Assembly (NCBI GenBank): GCA_034436155.1
Contig: DAOTVP010000040.1
Coordinates: forward strand, 28,245 to 92,244
Direction of reading: 5' to 3'
Origin: GCA-2794515 sp034436155
GTDB taxonomy: Bacteria > Chloroflexota > Anaerolineae > Aggregatilineales > Phototrophicaceae
DNA length: 64,000 bases
The notes beneath the pieces were generated by a model. The model searched no databases. It was not told the origin of the DNA and saw only the letters and a list, made by a program, of their open reading frames with translations. The translations under genes and the position numbers were made by a program. Below, one piece after another: positions 60,162 through 64,000 of the stretch; position 1 is the first letter of the stretch; every line of letters starts with the position of its first letter.

Positions 60162-61571
60162 ATGGCACACATTGGTACATCAGATAACCCCCTGCGCGTG
60201 GCAATTATCGGCTCTGGTCCGTCTGGATTTTATGCCGCCGACCATCTGCAAAAACAAAAAGACCTCGTTGTTCAGATTGATATGTACGATAAATTGCCAA
60301 CCCCATTCGGATTGGTGCGTGGGGGTGTCGCGCCAGACCATCAGAAAATTAAATCGGTGACGAAAGTGTATGATAAAATCGCCGAGAACCCGAATTTTCG
60401 GTTTTATGGCAACGTCACCTTCGGCAAAGACATTACCTACGCCGACCTCGCCGATCATTATCACGCGATTATTTATGCCGTTGGCGCACAAACAGACCGC
60501 GCTTTGGGCATCCCTGGCGAACACCTCATCGGTAGTCATCCCGCCACCGAATTTGTCGGATGGTATAACGGGCATCCTGATTATCGCCATTTGCAATTCG
60601 ATTTATCGCAAACCAGCGCCGCCATTATCGGTGTCGGCAATGTGGCGATGGATGTGGCGCGTATCCTCGCCCGTAGCGAGGCGGAACTCAAAACCACCGA
60701 TATCGCCGATTATGCCCTTGAAGCCTTATCCAAGAGTAGCATCCGCGAGATTCACATCTTCGGACGGCGCGGTCCCGCACAAGCCGCCTTCACCAACCCC
60801 GAAATCAAAGAATTGGGCGAGATGGAAGAAGCCGATCTCATCATCCCCCCGCGCGAAATCATGATAGATCCGCTCAGTAGGGCATATCTCGATTCGCCTG
60901 ATGCCGATAAAAAAGATGTGAAAAATGTACAAATCATGGAAGAATTTTCCAAACGCGCCCCACAGGGCAAGCGCAAACGCATTTATATGCACTTTTTAGC
61001 CTCACCTGTGGAACTTTTTGGCGAAGAATGTGTTCAGGGCATGAAAATTGTCCGCAATGAATTGGTATCCGATGGTAAAGGGGGTGTTCGTCCACAACCG
61101 ACCGACCAATATGAAATCTTTGATGTCGGGTTGGTGTTTCGCTCGGTGGGATATATGGGGGTGGCGTTGCCTGATGTGCCATTTTATGAAAAATGGGGTA
61201 CAATTCCGCATGAACTCGGACGTGTTCTGACCGCCCATGAGAGCGGTGTGCATCATACGGGTAATTATGTCGTTGGATGGATCAAGCGCGGACCGTCGGG
61301 CATTATCGGCACAAATAAACCCGATTCTATCGAAACGGTCGATAGCCTGTTGGCGGATGTCAAAGCGGGGCAATTGCTCACCCCTCAACATCCAAGCCGA
61401 GATGCGGTAGAATCACTCCTCAAAACACGGGGGATACGTGTCGTCACGTATGCCGATTGGCAACGCCTCGATCGCCTCGAAGTGGCGCGTGGCGAAGCAC
61501 TAGGCAGACCGCGCCTCAAATTTTGTACGATTGAGGAAATGCTCACCGCCCTCGATGAACAATCATCATGA
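60162..61571 (+). CDS. fprA: Ferredoxin/adrenodoxin-type NADP+ reductase
   Basis: 469 residues of the adrenodoxin-reductase (FprA) family, which passes electrons between NADPH and ferredoxin through FAD. FAD-binding VAIIGSGPSGFYAADHL begins at residue 13. Then LPTPFGLVRGGVAPDH, NADP-binding IIGVGNVAMDVARIL, IFGRRGPAQAAFTNPEI and a C-terminal GWIKRGPSGIIGTNKPDS motif, all family hallmarks. GGAG precedes the ATG. The ferredoxin or cytochrome P450 partner is not in the window. The Mut7-C gene follows 63 bases later but is not obviously related. Confidence 0.95.
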   Translation: MAHIGTSDNPLRVAIIGSGPSGFYAADHLQKQKDLVVQIDMYDKLPTPFGLVRGGVAPDHQKIKSVTKVYDKIAENPNFRFYGNVTFGKDITYADLADHYHAIIYAVGAQTDRALGIPGEHLIGSHPATEFVGWYNGHPDYRHLQFDLSQTSAAIIGVGNVAMDVARILARSEAELKTTDIADYALEALSKSSIREIHIFGRRGPAQAAFTNPEIKELGEMEEADLIIPPREIMIDPLSRAYLDSPDADKKDVKNVQIMEEFSKRAPQGKRKRIYMHFLASPVELFGEECVQGMKIVRNELVSDGKGGVRPQPTDQYEIFDVGLVFRSVGYMGVALPDVPFYEKWGTIPHELGRVLTAHESGVHHTGNYVVGWIKRGPSGIIGTNKPDSIETVDSLLADVKAGQLLTPQHPSRDAVESLLKTRGIRVVTYADWQRLDRLEVARGEALGRPRLKFCTIEEMLTALDEQSS

Positions 61572-61634
61572 AAATGCGCTGATTGCGCCTAGTCGGGATG
61601 AGGTCATTGTGCCTCATCCCAAACCCAATGCCTT

Positions 61635-62375
61635 ATGGATACAGTAATTTTTCACTTTTTCGGTGAACTCAACTTTTTCCTGCCCAAAAAATATCGTTAT
61701 CAACCTTTTTCTCATGCCTTTGCGTGGAAAGCCTCGATTAAAGATATGGTCGAGTCGCTCGGTCCGCCACATTGCGAGATTGACCTGCTCACGGTAGACG
61801 GTGTATCAGTCGGGTTTGACCACATCGTCATGCCAAAATCGCATATTTGTGTATACGATAAAACCAGCCCCGTCAGCATCAACGAGCGGGTGTTGTTGCG
61901 CCCGCCGTTGCAAGGCAAACCGCGTTTTGTGTTGGATACGCATTTGGGGCGGTTAGCCAGTTACTTGCGGATGATGGGTTTCGATACGTTGTATCGCAAC
62001 GATTATCCCGATGATGTACTCGCCGAAATTTCGGATGTAGACGGGCGCGTTCTGCTCACGCGGGATATTGGCTTGCTCAAACGGGGCAGGGTGCAATATG
62101 GTTATTTCATCCGCGCCACCAATCCTAAACAACAAATTGTCGAGATTGTGCGCCGATACCACCTCGCCGAGACGGTCACACCGTTCCGCCGATGCCTGAA
62201 ATGCAACGGCGAATTGACCAGCGTGGAAAAAGCCGATGTGCTATCGCAATTGCCCAACACCAGCGCCGAACAATACGATGAATTTCATCAATGTGATGTG
62301 TGCGGTCAGGTTTATTGGAAAGGCACGCATTACGACAAAATGTGTGAATTTTTAGACGGCGTGATGAAGGGGTAG
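61635..62375 (+). CDS. Mut7-C protein: ubiquitin-like fold plus PIN-type nuclease domain
   Basis: 246 residues. The first 85 residues match the ubiquitin-like module that precedes Mut7-C (FHFFGELNFFLPKKYR, LLTVDGVSVGFDHIV). Residues 95-175 are the Mut7-C nuclease-like domain, seen as FVLDTHLGRLASYLRMMGFDT, LLTRDIGLL and RVQYGYFI, with acidic residues in LDTHLG and TRDIG. A zinc ribbon ends the protein (CLKCNGEL, CDVCGQVYW). Family members are thought to be RNases or RNA-binding proteins; direct evidence in bacteria is scarce. It is probably cytoplasmic. Confidence 0.88.
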   Translation: MDTVIFHFFGELNFFLPKKYRYQPFSHAFAWKASIKDMVESLGPPHCEIDLLTVDGVSVGFDHIVMPKSHICVYDKTSPVSINERVLLRPPLQGKPRFVLDTHLGRLASYLRMMGFDTLYRNDYPDDVLAEISDVDGRVLLTRDIGLLKRGRVQYGYFIRATNPKQQIVEIVRRYHLAETVTPFRRCLKCNGELTSVEKADVLSQLPNTSAEQYDEFHQCDVCGQVYWKGTHYDKMCEFLDGVMKG

Positions 62376-62392
62376 GGTATGAGATATTCCCC

Positions 62393-62420
62393 TTGACAAA
62401 GGTGTGTATTATGCTAATCT
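62393..62420 (+). promoter_or_regulatory. Strong promoter of the phase-variable surface-protein gene
   Basis: TTGACA (62393-62398, perfect), 16-base spacer, TGC-TAATCT (62412-62420, extended -10). The CDS begins 54 bases after the -10. This is the closest to consensus in the window. Confidence 0.75.
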
Positions 62421-62473
62421 TTATCCACACCACATCAAAAATTTATCACTCACATTTTAGGGAAATAACACAC

Positions 62474-64000
62474 ATGCAAAAATATCATTCACTAAGACTA
62501 ATTTCGTTCTCTTCTCTTCTCTTCTCTTCTCTTCTCTTCTCTTCTCCTGTTGGGAATGTTGATTAACCCCCAACCTGTACAAGCCTCTACCATTGCAGGT
62601 GAACCGTGTTTGATTTGGTGGGTCGATAAAACACAAGAGGGGTGGCCTGTTGTTGCGACAGAAGATTTAGCCAGTTGCCCACATAGTTGTTTCGTTGGTA
62701 TCGCAGGTGATTTTCATAACCAGTCCGATACATGGTGCGCCGATTTAACCCCACCGCCCAATTTACCCGGTGTCTATTTGGGGAATGCGTGTTCCGCCGA
62801 TTCATCGCGTTCAGTGACTTTGCTCACCGATGGCACATTTGGCACAAATTTCGAGATTGAAGGTAATGGTCAGGTCGTTGCTGGCACATCCCACACCTTC
62901 ACAGGCATCCCCGAAGGCTTGTTCACCGCACGCGGTCAGGCACATAACAGCAATGGGTCGAGTGGATGGTCATCGCCTGTGAGCGCCCAACACGATTATT
63001 CTGCGCCAGTCACCAACGCCGATGTGGTCGGATTATCACAAAACGGATGGTATGTTAGCCCCGTCAGTGTGTCATTCAATGCGAATGATGTCGGCTGTTT
63101 TGGTGTGAATCAAACCCTGTATGCCGTGAATGGTGTGCAAAATGCCTATACAGGTTCACCGTTCACGATTGCCGATGATGGTATCCACACCTTGCAATAT
63201 CGTTCTACCGATGGCTATCATCTCGAAGCGGAAAAATCGGGCATTATCCCCATAGATAGCACCGCACCAAATTTACAATTCGTCCTCGACCGTCCGCAAG
63301 ATGTAGCGGGGTGGTGGACTGCGCCGTTATCCATCCATATTTCTGCGGATGATGCCACCAGTGGGTTAGCCAGTCTGGAATATGACCTGAATTATGCGGG
63401 GTGGGTGAGTGGCGATAGCCTCATATTGACGGATGGTGTGCATACGCTGGATGCCCAAGCGACCGATAACGCGGGTCATGTTAGTTATGACGGCGTGATT
63501 TTGCCGATAGATAGCACCCCGCCCACCTTGAATGTGCAAATCACGGGCGAACAGGGCGACAATAGCTGGTTTATCGCACCGCCGACCCTAACTCTGAGTG
63601 CGACAGATGCCACCAGTGGAGTCGCGGGTGTGTTATATCAGGTCGAAAATGGCAGTCAAACGCTTTACACCGCGCCATTGCGTTTCACCCGTGAGGGATT
63701 ATACACCGTGCAAACCTTTGCAGTGGATAACGCCCAACATATCACCACGCGCACCGTCCAAATCGGCTACGACATCACCCCACCGCAGACCAATGCCACC
63801 CTCACCGAGACCGAAGACGGCATGACGATTACGCTCAATCGTTGGGACGGCGTGAGTGGATTCGCGTTGACACGCATGGCGATTAACGGCGTGTGGGGAG
63901 ATTATCATGCCCCTGTGACCGTCACCGAAACGGGTGAGTATTGGGTGCAATTTTATACCATTGACTTCGCGGGCAACATCGAAGCGGAAAAAATCGTGTC
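62474..64000 (+). CDS. Phase-variable secreted protein with Ig-like/OmpL47-type repeats, OFF by frameshift (partial)
   Basis: ATG 62474 follows AGGGA and starts MQKYHSLRLIS, then eight TTCTC repeats. In this state the frame stops after 30 codons. The +1 frame from 62547 (LLGMLINPQPVQA, then STIAGEPC) is open to the window end (about 484 codons). One extra repeat, or two fewer, would join the two and give a perfect signal peptide with a hydrophobic core made of FSSLL units and a PVQA cleavage end. The mature part has Cys-containing strands, then Ig-like units (DSTAPNLQF, DATSGLASLEYDLN, DSTPPTLNV, DATSGVAGVLYQV, DITPPQTNA) like the OmpL47-type repeats of bacterial surface proteins. It is cut by the window end. 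Confidence 0.82.
62507..62546 (+). repeat. Pentanucleotide microsatellite (TTCTC)8 inside the signal-peptide coding region
   Basis: Eight perfect TTCTC units, 40 bases, followed by CTGTTG. Because 5 is not a multiple of 3, each slip changes the reading frame. Gain of one or loss of two units restores the long frame. Confidence 0.95.

Noticed and set aside
62507..62546. Sequencing or assembly error in the TTCTC tract
   Set aside because: An error in copy number is possible, but the tract itself is perfect and sits exactly where it forms a signal-peptide core, so the phase-variable reading holds at any copy number.
1..64000. tRNA, rRNA, insertion sequences, integrases
   Set aside because: No cloverleaf-like segment, transposase motif or terminal inverted repeats were recognised; a covariance-model search would be needed to exclude small RNAs.

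Overview
The window looks like a piece of a Chloroflexota (Anaerolineae-like) chromosome of medium GC content. This is inferred from gene content: very long multi-GAF histidine kinases, a PBP2a-like lipoprotein transpeptidase, a BTAD-type regulator, an FprA-type ferredoxin reductase, SelA, and many secreted proteins with Thr/Pro linkers. I see no rRNA, tRNA, CRISPR array, insertion sequence or prophage block. Genes are dense. Many genes are linked by TAATG, TGATG or ATGA overlaps, and extended -10 promoters (TGnTATAAT) recur.

Region 1 (1-17226) is one apparent + strand signalling operon. It holds the tail of a GAF-type protein, two membrane GAF proteins, a 2966-residue hybrid histidine kinase with about eleven GAF-like modules, a threonine synthase fused in frame to a response-regulator receiver domain, a receiver-histidine kinase, and an EamA permease. 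The enzyme-receiver fusion sits between two kinases and is the most unusual protein here.

Region 2 (17251-24776) has a DUF433 protein, a CPA2 antiporter with UspA-like tail, an MFS exporter, and divergently polyphosphate kinase plus an AlgX-like SGNH protein. Region 3 (24797-33024) is accessory and rearranged. It has a DprA-like gene, a decayed copy of acpS beside an orphan nucleotidyltransferase and the intact acpS, then serA, a beta-propeller protein, a class V aminotransferase (serine pathway), a VapC-type toxin-antitoxin pair whose toxin has lost an acidic residue, an SGNH protein and holB.

Region 4 (33110-44442) has a GH1 glucosidase, a haloalkane-dehalogenase-like hydrolase, a PBP2a-like protein, a second toxin-antitoxin locus with a broken toxin, an isolated phage-tail-tube-like protein behind a near-consensus promoter, stem-loop repeats, a GNAT acetyltransferase, a secreted protein, a GT4 glycosyltransferase, and two tandem membrane-anchored paralogues with 9-residue TQ repeats.

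Region 5 (44449-56257) has two sensor kinases, an M24 peptidase, a BTAD regulator-membrane protein-selA operon, and an O-antigen-ligase-like protein. Region 6 (56262-64000) has a transglutaminase-like protein, an HtrA protease, a CaCA exchanger, a ferredoxin-NADP reductase and a Mut7-C protein. It ends with a large secreted Ig-like protein whose signal peptide is built from eight TTCTC repeats. In this copy number the start codon is out of frame with the rest of the gene, which is the signature of a phase-variable surface protein in the OFF state.
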